NCBI GenBank assembly: GCA_910578575.1
Contig: CAJTQP010000018.1
Span: 1 to 38,871 of the forward strand
Reading direction: 5' to 3'
DNA: 38,871 nt
DNA from: an uncultured Oscillospiraceae bacterium
GTDB lineage: Bacteria > Bacillota > Clostridia > Oscillospirales > Oscillospiraceae
Of the stretch, positions 6,243-13,999 are shown piece by piece. Each line of letters starts with the position of its first letter. Position 1 is the stretch's first letter. The translations under genes and the position numbers were made by a program. Below the pieces are notes generated by a model, which ran no database searches, was not told where the DNA came from, and was given only the letters and a program-made list of their open reading frames with translations.

Positions 6243-7766
6243 TTAGCTGCTTTTTCTTGGAATCAGCAGCATCTGCCCTGGGTAAAGCTCCCCGGAGGTC
6301 AGGCCTGTGGCCTCCATAATGGCCCCGTCGCTGCTGCGGTAGGCCTTGGCCACATCCCAGAGGCTCTCCCCGTTTCGCACGGCCCGCAACACCACCGAGG
6401 GCTGGTCCGCCGCTTCCTCCCAGGGTTCCCCCAGGGTAACGTGGCTGATGGCCTCCGTGCTCCCCTTTTCCAGGAGCATCCAGTAAAAGGCCAGGGGGAA
6501 GGAGACCTCCACCCCCTCCTCAGTGAGCACCGCCGTGGGCTCCCGGAGGAGTTCGGAGCGGTAGTGGCAGTGCATCGCCCCACCCTCCGGGATCCGATGG
6601 GCCACGGTGATGGTCTTTTTCACCCCGGCGGGGCCCTCTCCGGTCTCATAGAGCACCATCAGCTCTGCCTGCTGCTTCAGGGCCAAGTCCTTCCCCTCCT
6701 GGCTCTGGTCCAGGCGGCCCAGGCGGACTTGTACGTCTAAGATCCCCGTGGCCTCCTCCTGGAGGGGCAGGACCTCCCGTAAGGTCTCCTGGGCCTGGTC
6801 CTGCTGCACCAGGCGGAGGGTGGGGAGCACGCTGCGCTCTGCTTCCAGTGCGTAGCCTGTGCTATACAGGTCCGTGAGCACCGGCACCTCCACCTGTTCC
6901 CGCAGGACTGCCTGGGCTTGGAGGGCCAGGTCCACCTGGAAGGAGCGCTGTTCCCCCTCCACCAAGGCGCACTTCACGTCGCTGAAGAAGAGCTCCAGGG
7001 CACAGAGGCTATCCTCGCTGCACTCCCCCACCTCCATGATCTGGGAATAGGGCAGGTGGAAGTCCGCGGTGAATACCCCGCCCTCCTGGTCCTTACACAG
7101 CAGCTTCAAGACCGCCTCCCCCTTAAACACCAGCTTGCTGCCGATGACCTTGGCCTCGGAGCAGCCGCACTCTGTGCGGGTACGCAGCAGCTCCACGGCA
7201 TCCGGCCGGCCGGCGGGGAGGGTGAGCACATCACTGTAAGTAAAATCCTTCTCCTGGGCGCAGACCGTCACCAGGCTCTGGAGGGTGCCGGGGCGTTGGC
7301 GGACACCGTAGCCCTCCGCATCCTCTACAAAGCTGGCGGGGCTGAGCACTTGGGGGGAGAACACCTCCAACTCCAGGCAGCAGCCCACCCGCACCAGGAC
7401 CTTCCTGGGGTTGAGCAGGTGTACGTCGGTGGAGAGCACCCTGGGGGTCACCCGGAGCACCGAGCGCCGGGTGATACAGGACAGCTCCGGCGACGCGGAG
7501 AAGGGCAGCGTCACCTCCATAGTCTGTAGCCCCCCCTCCCCTTCCGGGCGGTAGAGGATGGTGGTTTTCAACAGTCCGGAAAACTCCGCCTTCCCCTCCT
7601 GGGGCTCCTTCCTCTGCAACAGCAGGCGGGTCTCGCCATCCACCACCTGGAAGATGTCCGGGCGGGCGTCTGGGACGATCATCTCCGCCGTCTCCTCCTG
7701 CTCAATGGTGGTGCGGCAGGCGGTCTCCCAACACTGCACAGTCTCTTGTTTCAGCTCCAATTCCAT
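6243..7766 (-). CDS. sipL: SipL-like spore coat protein (DUF3794 repeats plus LysM)
   Basis: The protein has 507 residues from the ATG at 7766, giving MELELKQ; an upstream in-frame start at 7823 would add 19 residues that resemble leader sequence. AGAAAGGA lies about 12 bases before the chosen ATG. Repeated beta-rich DUF3794 segments carry motifs such as IVPDARPDIFQVVDGE and a second-repeat ELLRTRTECGCSEAKVIGSKLVFKGE. The last 45 residues form a LysM domain (RNGESLWDVAKAY to YPGQMLLIP). In C. difficile, SipL binds SpoIVA through its LysM domain and is needed for coat localisation around the forespore. Its neighbour here encodes SpoVM, the membrane anchor of the same SpoIVA basement layer, which strongly supports the call. 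Confidence 0.88.
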   Translation of the reverse strand: MELELKQETVQCWETACRTTIEQEETAEMIVPDARPDIFQVVDGETRLLLQRKEPQEGKAEFSGLLKTTILYRPEGEGGLQTMEVTLPFSASPELSCITRRSVLRVTPRVLSTDVHLLNPRKVLVRVGCCLELEVFSPQVLSPASFVEDAEGYGVRQRPGTLQSLVTVCAQEKDFTYSDVLTLPAGRPDAVELLRTRTECGCSEAKVIGSKLVFKGEAVLKLLCKDQEGGVFTADFHLPYSQIMEVGECSEDSLCALELFFSDVKCALVEGEQRSFQVDLALQAQAVLREQVEVPVLTDLYSTGYALEAERSVLPTLRLVQQDQAQETLREVLPLQEEATGILDVQVRLGRLDQSQEGKDLALKQQAELMVLYETGEGPAGVKKTITVAHRIPEGGAMHCHYRSELLREPTAVLTEEGVEVSFPLAFYWMLLEKGSTEAISHVTLGEPWEEAADQPSVVLRAVRNGESLWDVAKAYRSSDGAIMEATGLTSGELYPGQMLLIPRKSS

Positions 7767-7781
7767 ACCTGTGACCATTCC

Positions 7782-7846
7782 TTTCTCGCGGCGGTTTCTA
7801 CGGCAGTTCGCTGCATCTACCAAAGCCTATGCCGCCCCGCGAGAAA
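7782..7846. repeat. Inverted repeat covering the sipL leader
   Basis: TTTCTCGCGG (7782-7791) and its perfect complement CCGCGAGAAA (7837-7846) enclose 45 bases. On the minus-strand transcript the second arm runs into the AGAAAGGA ribosome-binding site of sipL. The enclosed segment contains GCATAGGC, a candidate mother-cell sigma -10. Confidence 0.55.
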
Positions 7847-7852
7847 CTATGC
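7824..7852 (-). promoter_or_regulatory. Candidate sigma-E-type promoter of sipL
   Basis: On the minus strand GCATAGTT (7845-7852) and CATAGGCT (7824-7831) are 13 bases apart. This resembles the B. subtilis sigma-E consensus, roughly GTCATATT then CATACAAT with a 12-14 base spacer. SipL is a mother-cell, sigma-E-dependent gene in C. difficile, so the match is biologically sensible. The -35 overlaps the spoVM stop. Confidence 0.45.
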
Positions 7853-7923
7853 TACTTCATGCCGAAAAGTTTTTTCAATAAGCCGGCCAGCGCCTTGGGC
7901 GCATTCACCACCACCATCTTCAC
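7852..7923 (-). CDS. spoVM: SpoVM, amphipathic spore basement peptide (23 residues)
   Basis: A 23-residue ORF starts with GTG at 7923 and ends TAG at 7852-7854. The peptide begins MKMVVVNAPKALAG and ends LLKKLFGMK. It shows the SpoVM pattern: MK plus a short hydrophobic start, a proline near position 9 (P9-K10), then an amphipathic helix with Leu, Gly and Lys spacing (L12, G14, K17, K18, L19, F20). AAGGGAGG lies 8 bases before the GTG. SpoVM binds the convex forespore membrane and recruits SpoIVA. In B. subtilis spoVM lies just downstream of the prpC-prkC-rsgA-rpe-thiN string; here it follows prpC-prkC-rsgA, and sipL comes next. It is below usual gene-caller limits. No other function fits both peptide and position. 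Confidence 0.82.
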   Translation of the reverse strand: MKMVVVNAPKALAGLLKKLFGMK

Positions 7924-7947
7924 TGCACTCGCCTCCCTTCCCTGGGC

Positions 7948-7996
7948 AAAAAAACGCCTATCTGTTCTCAGTTTATGCCAGAGACAGATAGGCGTT
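7948..7996 (-). terminator. Terminator of rsgA; loop carries a GCATAAACTG element
   Basis: On the minus strand AACGCCTATCTG (complement of 7985-7996) pairs with CAGATAGGCGTT (complement of 7953-7964) around a 20-base loop, and a T-run follows into TTTTTGCCC. It starts 15 bases after the rsgA stop and ends 24 bases before the spoVM start. The loop holds GGCATAAACTG, a possible sporulation-type -10 for spoVM. Confidence 0.88.
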
Positions 7997-8011
7997 ACAA
8001 TATCCTTCGTT

Positions 8012-8896
8012 TTACCAGGGTTTCCGGGCCTTGCTCAGCTCGTACAGGCGGACATAGCTGCGGTGGCGGCTGGGGGAGATCTTCCCCTCCTCCAGGGCCT
8101 CCAAGAGGCTGCACCCCTTCTCCTTCACATGGGCGCAGTCCTGGAAGAAGCAGCCCTCCAGGTAGGGGCGAAACTCCCGAAAGGTCTCCGCCAAGGTCTC
8201 CGGCTCCCCCAGTTCACTGCCCTCGGTGTCGAAGGCGGAGAAGCCCGGTGTATCCGCCACCAGCCCCCCCGCCAGGGGGAAGAGCTCCACATGGCGGGTG
8301 GTGTGCCGGCCCCGGCCCAGCTTGGTGCTGATCTCCCCGGTGGCTAAGTCGAAGCCCGGCTCCAAAGCGTTCAGGATGCTGGACTTCCCCACCCCAGAGT
8401 TGCCAGTAAAGGCGGAGATTTTCCCGGCGATGAGGCCCCGAAGTTCCTCGATCCCCAGGCCTGTGGCGGCACTGAGGCGCAGGGTTGGGATCCCTGCCGC
8501 CTCATAGACTTGGACCAGCTCCTCCGGCGCGGCCAAGTCCCACTTGTTGAAGCAGAGGATGGGCGTGCAGCCCTTGGCCTCCGCCAGGGAAATGATCCGG
8601 TCCGCCAGGAAGGGGTCCGTCACCGGGATGGCCCCGGAGGCGATCACCACCAGTTGGTCGATGTTGGCCACAGCGGGACGCTGGAAGGCGTTGCGCCGGG
8701 GAAGGATGGCGTCCAGGGAGCCAGAGCCGTCGTTCTGGGGGGTGAACTGCACCCGGTCCCCCACCAGGGGGGATTGCTTCTGGTGGCGCAGCTTCCCTCT
8801 CGCCCGGCAGGTCACCAGGGTCTCTCCGCTCTGGACGTAATAAAAACCGCTGAGGGCTTTCAGGACGATGCCCTCCTGTTGTGTGTTGTGTTCCAT
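8012..8896 (-). CDS. rsgA: Ribosome small-subunit biogenesis GTPase RsgA
   Basis: This 294-residue circularly permuted GTPase has an N-terminal OB fold (KALSGFYYV, RGKLRH) followed by the G motifs in permuted order. These are NKWD (G4), SAATGLGIEEL (G5 region), the P-loop GNSGVGKSS (G1), TTRHVELF (G2) and DTPGFS (G3). A C-terminal zinc-binding segment has Cys-rich CFFQDCAHVKEKGC. It matures the 30S subunit and is inhibited by (p)ppGpp. I use the ATG that overlaps the prkC stop by one base; a GTG one codon earlier is equally possible. It follows prpC and prkC, as in B. subtilis, where PrkC phosphorylates RsgA (CpgA). A strong terminator follows. Confidence 0.95.
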   Translation of the reverse strand: MEHNTQQEGIVLKALSGFYYVQSGETLVTCRARGKLRHQKQSPLVGDRVQFTPQNDGSGSLDAILPRRNAFQRPAVANIDQLVVIASGAIPVTDPFLADRIISLAEAKGCTPILCFNKWDLAAPEELVQVYEAAGIPTLRLSAATGLGIEELRGLIAGKISAFTGNSGVGKSSILNALEPGFDLATGEISTKLGRGRHTTRHVELFPLAGGLVADTPGFSAFDTEGSELGEPETLAETFREFRPYLEGCFFQDCAHVKEKGCSLLEALEEGKISPSRHRSYVRLYELSKARKPW

Positions 8897-10851
8897 CACT
8901 CTTGGGGCACCAGTGCGCCGTCCACGTAGACGCAGATCTCCTGACCTTCGGTATAGCTCACTGTGCGTCTCAGCTCCCCGGCAGAGGTGTTCACCGTCTC
9001 CTTATAGACCTCGGAACCGCCCACCGTGATGCGCACCTCCACAGTCTCCTTGTCCGCTGGCAACGAAACGGCGACTTCCTTCTCCTTGGTCACCGGCTCC
9101 GGTGGTTTTTGGGGGCCCTTGCTGACGTGGAGGGTAATGGAGGTCCCCTTCTCCACCTCTTTGCGGGGCGCAATGCTCTGGTAGACCACCTGGCCCTTGG
9201 GTTGGTCGCTCTCCTCCTCGCTGACGTGGGCAATGTTGAGGCCCAGTCCTTCCAGGGTAGACCGCGCCCGCTCAAGGCTCATCCCCGTCACCTGGGGGAC
9301 TACCACAGGCTTGGGGCCTGAACTGACCACCAGGTGGACCGTATCCCCAGGCATGAGCTTGGCCCCTTGGGTGGGCTGGGAAGAGATGACCCGGCCCTTC
9401 TCCACGTCGTCGCTGGGCTGATACTCCGTGTTGCCGTCCAGTTCCAGGCCCAACTGTTGAAGGTCTCGAATCGCGTCTACCTCCTGGTAGTTGGTGACGT
9501 CGATCATCTCAATGGGCTCCGGCTCCTGCTTCCCGGTGCTCACCACCACGCGGATGATGGAGCCCTTTGGGGCCGTGATTCCAGGTCCGCCCTCCGGGTC
9601 CTGGTGAATGATCCGTCCCGCCTCGATCTCTTCGCTGCTCTGCTGCCCCTCAAGGACGATCTTGAAGTTTTCCAACAGCTCCTCGTTGGCCAGGACTTCG
9701 TTGTACACCTGGGTCACCAGGTTGGGCACTTCCAGCTCCTCCGCCCGGTTGAACAGGCCGCTGAAGAAGGCCAGCCACAGGAACAGGGCCACGCCCACCA
9801 GACATACTACGATAACAATAGGCACCACCAGCCGGCGGCGGCCATCGTCCTCCTCTTCCTCCTCATACTCGCTCTCCTGCACCCGCCGTCGCGGCTGGGC
9901 CGGGCGGGTGCGCACCCGCTGGCGGGCCATGTCCCCGGTGTCCCCCAATTTCTTGGTGGAATCCTCCGGCACAGGCTGGACGCCGTGGAAGCTCTGGAGG
10001 TCATAGTGGAACACCACCCGTGGGTCTTTCCGAAACGCCTCCAAATCCATGAGCATGGCCTCGGCGTTGAGATAGCGCTGGTCGATGCGGGAGGCCATGG
10101 CCTTCATGGTGATCTCCTCCAGGCCCACGGGGATCTCCGGGGCGATCTCTGTGGGAGAGAGGGGGGTGGCGTTGATGTGCTGGAGGGCCACGGCCACAGG
10201 GGTGTCCCCATCGAAGGGCAGGCGGCCGGTGATCATCTCATAGAGGACCACCCCGGCGGAGTAGATGTCCGCCCTGGCGTCGATATGGCTGCCACGGGCC
10301 TGCTCCGGGGAAATATAGTGGACAGAGCCTAGGGCCTCCTGGGTCATGGTCTTTTGGGCTGCGGTCATGATGCGGGCAATGCCGAAGTCGGCCACCTTCA
10401 CCGTGCCGTCCCGAAGGACCATGATGTTCTGGGGCTTGATGTCCCGGTGGATGATCCCCCGGCTGTGGGCGTGACCCAGGGCCCGGACGATCTGGGTGAT
10501 GAAGTAGAGGGATTCCTTCCAGTTGATGACCCCCTCTTTCTTCTCCATATACTGTTTGAGGGTGATGCCCTCGATGAGCTCCATGACGATATAGTCGATC
10601 TCGTCGCCCCGGCTGATGTCATACACCGCCACGATGTTGGGGTGGGAGAGCATGGCGACGGCCTGGGCCTCGTCATGGAAGCGGCGGCGAAACTCCGCGT
10701 CGGCAGCCAACTCCCGTTTGAGTATCTTGATGGCCACAAAGCGTTTCAGCCGGTGGCAGTAAGCCCGGTAGACCACCGCCATCCCGCCCACGCCAATGGT
10801 TTCGAGGATTTCATATCGGTTGTCGAGCATTTTACCGATGTATTGATCCAT
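8896..10851 (-). CDS. prkC: PASTA-domain Ser/Thr protein kinase
   Basis: This 651-residue membrane kinase has a Hanks-type catalytic domain (about 13-275) with GVGGMA, VAIK (Lys42), HRDIKPQN (Asp137), DFG (155-157) and GSVHYISPEQ. A Glu/Asp/Arg-rich juxtamembrane segment follows, then one transmembrane helix (341-366) and three extracellular PASTA repeats (about 373-580; SLERARSTLEGLGLNI in the third). About 65 C-terminal residues form an extra beta-rich domain. PASTA domains sense muropeptides and lipid II; PrkC governs germination and wall homeostasis. The gene follows prpC by 14 bases and its stop overlaps the rsgA start, giving the conserved phosphatase-kinase-GTPase unit. Confidence 0.96.
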   Translation of the reverse strand: MDQYIGKMLDNRYEILETIGVGGMAVVYRAYCHRLKRFVAIKILKRELAADAEFRRRFHDEAQAVAMLSHPNIVAVYDISRGDEIDYIVMELIEGITLKQYMEKKEGVINWKESLYFITQIVRALGHAHSRGIIHRDIKPQNIMVLRDGTVKVADFGIARIMTAAQKTMTQEALGSVHYISPEQARGSHIDARADIYSAGVVLYEMITGRLPFDGDTPVAVALQHINATPLSPTEIAPEIPVGLEEITMKAMASRIDQRYLNAEAMLMDLEAFRKDPRVVFHYDLQSFHGVQPVPEDSTKKLGDTGDMARQRVRTRPAQPRRRVQESEYEEEEEDDGRRRLVVPIVIVVCLVGVALFLWLAFFSGLFNRAEELEVPNLVTQVYNEVLANEELLENFKIVLEGQQSSEEIEAGRIIHQDPEGGPGITAPKGSIIRVVVSTGKQEPEPIEMIDVTNYQEVDAIRDLQQLGLELDGNTEYQPSDDVEKGRVISSQPTQGAKLMPGDTVHLVVSSGPKPVVVPQVTGMSLERARSTLEGLGLNIAHVSEEESDQPKGQVVYQSIAPRKEVEKGTSITLHVSKGPQKPPEPVTKEKEVAVSLPADKETVEVRITVGGSEVYKETVNTSAGELRRTVSYTEGQEICVYVDGALVPQE

Positions 10852-10865
10852 GGTAACACACTCCT

Positions 10866-11597
10866 TTACACTTCAGCCAGAACGATGGTCACGTTATCTG
10901 CCGCGCCGCAGCGCAGGGTCCGGTCCAAAAGCCGGGTGCAGATCTCCTGGGGGGTACCGCCCTTCTGGTACTCCGCAAAGATCTCCTGGTCTGTGACCTC
11001 ATTCACCAACCCATCGGAGCAGAGAAGGATGGCCTCCCCCTCCTCCACGCTCTCCCGGAACAGATCGGTTTCGATGGTCCGGGAGGTACCCAAGGCACGG
11101 GTGATGAGATTTTTTTGGGGATGGTGCCGGGCTTCCTCCTCCGTCAGGTCCCCCCGCTGGACCATTTCCTCCACAATGGAGTGGTCGCGGGTGATGCGGC
11201 GGATGCCCTCTGGGGTGAGGTGATAGCAGCGGCTGTCCCCCACATTCACCACCCACAGGTTCTTGCCCCGCAGGAGCAAGCCCACCAGGGTGGTGCCCAT
11301 GCCGGCGTATTGCGGCTCCTCCTGGGCCAGTTCAAACACGGCCTGGTTGGCCTCTTCCACGGCCTGGATTAGCACATCCCCCTCCTTTTGAAAGAAGCGG
11401 GGCTTCCCGGCGGCCAACAGGTGGTCCCGAAAGTGCTCCACGGCCATGGTGCTGGCAATGTCGCCAGCTCTTGCGCCTCCCATGCCGTCGCACACCACGC
11501 CCCAGGTACTCCCAGCCTCTGTGGTGTCATAGGCGTATGAGTCCTGGTTCTCTTTTCGGACGATTCCCTTGTCCGTCAGTCCCCATATCGAAACCAT
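10866..11597 (-). CDS. prpC: PP2C-type Ser/Thr protein phosphatase
   Basis: The protein has 243 residues from the ATG at 11597, which follows AAAGGAGAGG by 8 bases. An upstream ATG at 11618 overlaps the rlmN stop but lacks a good ribosome site. PP2C metal-binding and core motifs are present: RKENQDSY, VVCDGMGG, GTTLVGLLL, NVGDSRCY, TRDHSIVEEM, LLCSDGLVNEV and the terminal AADNVTIVLAEV. It removes phosphates placed by the PASTA kinase encoded next. The order rsmB-rlmN-prpC-prkC is the standard one in Firmicutes. Confidence 0.95.
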   Translation of the reverse strand: MVSIWGLTDKGIVRKENQDSYAYDTTEAGSTWGVVCDGMGGARAGDIASTMAVEHFRDHLLAAGKPRFFQKEGDVLIQAVEEANQAVFELAQEEPQYAGMGTTLVGLLLRGKNLWVVNVGDSRCYHLTPEGIRRITRDHSIVEEMVQRGDLTEEEARHHPQKNLITRALGTSRTIETDLFRESVEEGEAILLCSDGLVNEVTDQEIFAEYQKGGTPQEICTRLLDRTLRCGAADNVTIVLAEV

Positions 11598-11614
11598 ACT
11601 CGGTTCCTCTCCTT

Positions 11615-12634
11615 TCATATCTGCATCGCCTTCCTGCGCAGTTGGCCGCAGGAGGCATCTATATCACTGCCCAAGCGCCGCCGGACGGTGGCGTTCAGTC
11701 CCCCCTCCAACAGCTGCTTTTGGAAGGCAGCCACCCGGCGGCTGGGCTTCAAAGGGCTCTCCGCCACGTCGTTGAGGGGGATCAGATTCACGTGGGCACC
11801 GCTCCCCGCCAGCCGCTCCCCCAGGAGCTTTGCGTGGCGTGGGGTGTCGTTGACCCCGTCGATGAGGGCATATTCATAGGAAATGCGCCGCCCGGTTTGT
11901 GCAAAATAGGCCTGGCAGGCCTCCAACAGCGCCGCCACAGGGTAGACCCGGTTCACAGGCATCAGGGCGCTGCGGGTCTCGTCGTCCGGCGCGTGGAGGG
12001 ACACCGACAGGGTGAGCTGCAAGCCCTCCTGGGCCAAGCGCTGGATGCCTGGAATCAGGCCGCAGGTGGACAAGGAAATGTGACGCATCCCGATATTGAT
12101 CCCCTCCGGGTGATTCACCAGGGTCAGGAAGCGCCGGACGTTGTCATAGTTGTCCAAGGGCTCCCCGATGCCCATGAGAACGATGTTGGAGATGGGCTGG
12201 CCGGAATCCTTTTGGGTAAACACCACCTGGTCCAGCAGTTCCCCCGCCGTCAGGTTCCGCACCCGCCCCCCTACCGTAGAGGCACAGAAGCTGCAACCCA
12301 TGGCGCAGCCCACTTGGGAGGAGATACACACGGAGTTTCCGTGGTGATAGCCCATCAAAACCGTTTCGATACAGTTCCCGTCGGACAGCCGCCAGAGATA
12401 TTTTATGGTCCCATCCTGTTTTGAGACCTGTTTTCTTTCCACCACCGGGGCGGAAATCCCGCCGCTGGCGGCGATCTGCGCCCGGAAGGCCTTGGGCAGG
12501 TCCGTCATCTCCTCCAAGGAGGCGGCCCCCCGGTGGAACCACTGGAAGAGCTGTTTGCCCCGAAAGGCAGGCTGTCCCTGGTCCTTGCACCAGGCGGAAA
12601 GCTCCTGGGGCGTCATGGATTTCAGGTCCGTCAT
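11615..12634 (-). CDS. rlmN: 23S rRNA (A2503-C2)/tRNA methyltransferase RlmN
   Basis: This 339-residue radical SAM enzyme starts at the ATG overlapping the rsmB stop by 4 bases, with GAAAGGAGG upstream; the frame is open for ten more residues. The radical SAM cluster is CAMGCSFC (about Cys110, 114, 117). The methyl-carrying cysteine pair is seen in LSTCGLIPG and the C-terminal DASCGQLR. GIGEPLDNYD, HISLSTCG and SLHAPDDETRSALMPVN are typical. It methylates A2503 of 23S rRNA and some tRNAs through a covalent methyl-cysteine intermediate. Confidence 0.96.
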   Translation of the reverse strand: MTDLKSMTPQELSAWCKDQGQPAFRGKQLFQWFHRGAASLEEMTDLPKAFRAQIAASGGISAPVVERKQVSKQDGTIKYLWRLSDGNCIETVLMGYHHGNSVCISSQVGCAMGCSFCASTVGGRVRNLTAGELLDQVVFTQKDSGQPISNIVLMGIGEPLDNYDNVRRFLTLVNHPEGINIGMRHISLSTCGLIPGIQRLAQEGLQLTLSVSLHAPDDETRSALMPVNRVYPVAALLEACQAYFAQTGRRISYEYALIDGVNDTPRHAKLLGERLAGSGAHVNLIPLNDVAESPLKPSRRVAAFQKQLLEGGLNATVRRRLGSDIDASCGQLRRKAMQI

Positions 12635-13968
12635 CCCACCGCCCCCTCCTTTCGGAGCTTGCACAGGTAGAAGCCGTCGGTCCCCAGGCGCTGGGGCCAG
12701 AGGGTGGTCTCTCCCGCCGTCACCTCACCCATGGGACCAGGGATGGGGAAGCCCGCCCGGCGAAACTCCGGGTGCGCGGAGAGAAAGCGGTCTATAACAG
12801 CCTCGTTCTCCTCCTCACGCAGGGTACAGGTGGAGTAGATCAGCGTTCCCCCAGGGCAGAGGTAGCGCGACACGTTTTCTAAAATATCGAACTGGAGCTC
12901 TGGCAGGCCCGCCCAATCCTGGGGGTCCTTGTAGCGGATCTCCGGTTTTTTCTGCAAGACACCCAGACCGGAGCAGGGCACGTCTGCCAGGACGGCGTCG
13001 AAGCTGCCCTCCCACGCCGGCCGGAACACCCGCCCGTCCGCCGTCTGGGCGGTAACGGAGCGTATGCCCAGTCTCTGGACCCCCGCTTCGATGAGGGTTT
13101 TCTTGTGGGGATGGAGGTCACAGGCTATGACCTCCCCCTCATCCTCCATGTTAATGGCCGCGGCAAAGGACTTGCCTCCAGGGGCAGCGCAGGCGTCCAA
13201 CACGCGCATCCCCGGCCGAAGGCGGGCGGCCAGGACGGTGAGCCGGGCGGCGGGATCCTGGACGTAAAACTGTCCGTCCCGATACGCCTGGAGGCGGCTC
13301 AGATCCCCCGTCCCCGTCAAAAGCAGGCAGTCCGGCATCCAGAGGTGGGGGGTCACGGTGACGCCCTCCGCCTCCAAGGCGGCAGTGGTCTCCTCTGCGG
13401 TGGTGCGGCAGGTATTCACCTGCACCGCCACCGGGGGCTCCCCATTGTCCCAGCGCAGCAGGTCCTCCAGCTCCTGGATCGGGAGCCGTTGGGCCAAGGC
13501 CTCCACCAACCACTTGGGGTGGCTATAGAGCAGGGACAGGTATTCCATGGGGTCACTGCGGTCTAGGGTGGGCAAGTCGTCCAGGTGCCGGGCCAGATTG
13601 CGCAGGATGCCGTTGGCCATCCCCGCGGCCCGTGGGTTTTTGCAATGCCGTTTCACCAGCTCCACCGACTGACTGACGGCGGCTCTGGTGGGTATTTTGT
13701 TCAGGAAGAGCAGCTGATATAGGCCGATACGCAGGGCGCAGCGCAGCTTGCTCTCCATTTTTTTCAGCTTCATGGTGGAGTAGTGCTGGAGGTAATGGTC
13801 CAACAGCAGTTGGTTTTGCAGCACGCCGAAGCACAAGCGGGTGGCCAGGGCGGCGTCTCGCCGGTCCAGGCCCTTGTCCCGGATGAGCTTTTGCAGTTGT
13901 CCGCTGCTCCAGGCCCCCCGGCGCTCCATGGCTGTGAGTGTCAATAGGGCCGCTTCTCTGGCCGGCAT
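12631..13968 (-). CDS. rsmB: 16S rRNA (cytosine-C5-967) methyltransferase RsmB
   Basis: This 445-residue protein has a NusB-like N-terminal RNA-binding domain (about 1-135; MPAREAALLTLTAMERRG) and a C-terminal SAM-dependent methyltransferase. The AdoMet loop is DACAAPGGKSFAAA. The two cysteines of the m5C mechanism lie in DVPCSGLG and YSTCTLREEENE. AAAGGAGG precedes the ATG. It lies between fmt and rlmN, as the B. subtilis sun gene does. Confidence 0.95.
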   Translation of the reverse strand: MPAREAALLTLTAMERRGAWSSGQLQKLIRDKGLDRRDAALATRLCFGVLQNQLLLDHYLQHYSTMKLKKMESKLRCALRIGLYQLLFLNKIPTRAAVSQSVELVKRHCKNPRAAGMANGILRNLARHLDDLPTLDRSDPMEYLSLLYSHPKWLVEALAQRLPIQELEDLLRWDNGEPPVAVQVNTCRTTAEETTAALEAEGVTVTPHLWMPDCLLLTGTGDLSRLQAYRDGQFYVQDPAARLTVLAARLRPGMRVLDACAAPGGKSFAAAINMEDEGEVIACDLHPHKKTLIEAGVQRLGIRSVTAQTADGRVFRPAWEGSFDAVLADVPCSGLGVLQKKPEIRYKDPQDWAGLPELQFDILENVSRYLCPGGTLIYSTCTLREEENEAVIDRFLSAHPEFRRAGFPIPGPMGEVTAGETTLWPQRLGTDGFYLCKLRKEGAVG

Positions 13969-13999
13969 GTTCCGCCCCTCCTTTCCCCTGCTATGCAGC

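Noticed and set aside
5211..6740. Long plus-strand open frame (509 codons) over the SGNH and sipL genes
   Set aside because: It is antisense to two well-supported genes, has no ribosome site or domain, and its composition is that of reverse-complement codons in GC-rich DNA.
9334..10332. Long plus-strand open frame opposite prkC
   Set aside because: It is the complement of the kinase and PASTA coding sequence, with no recognisable motif.
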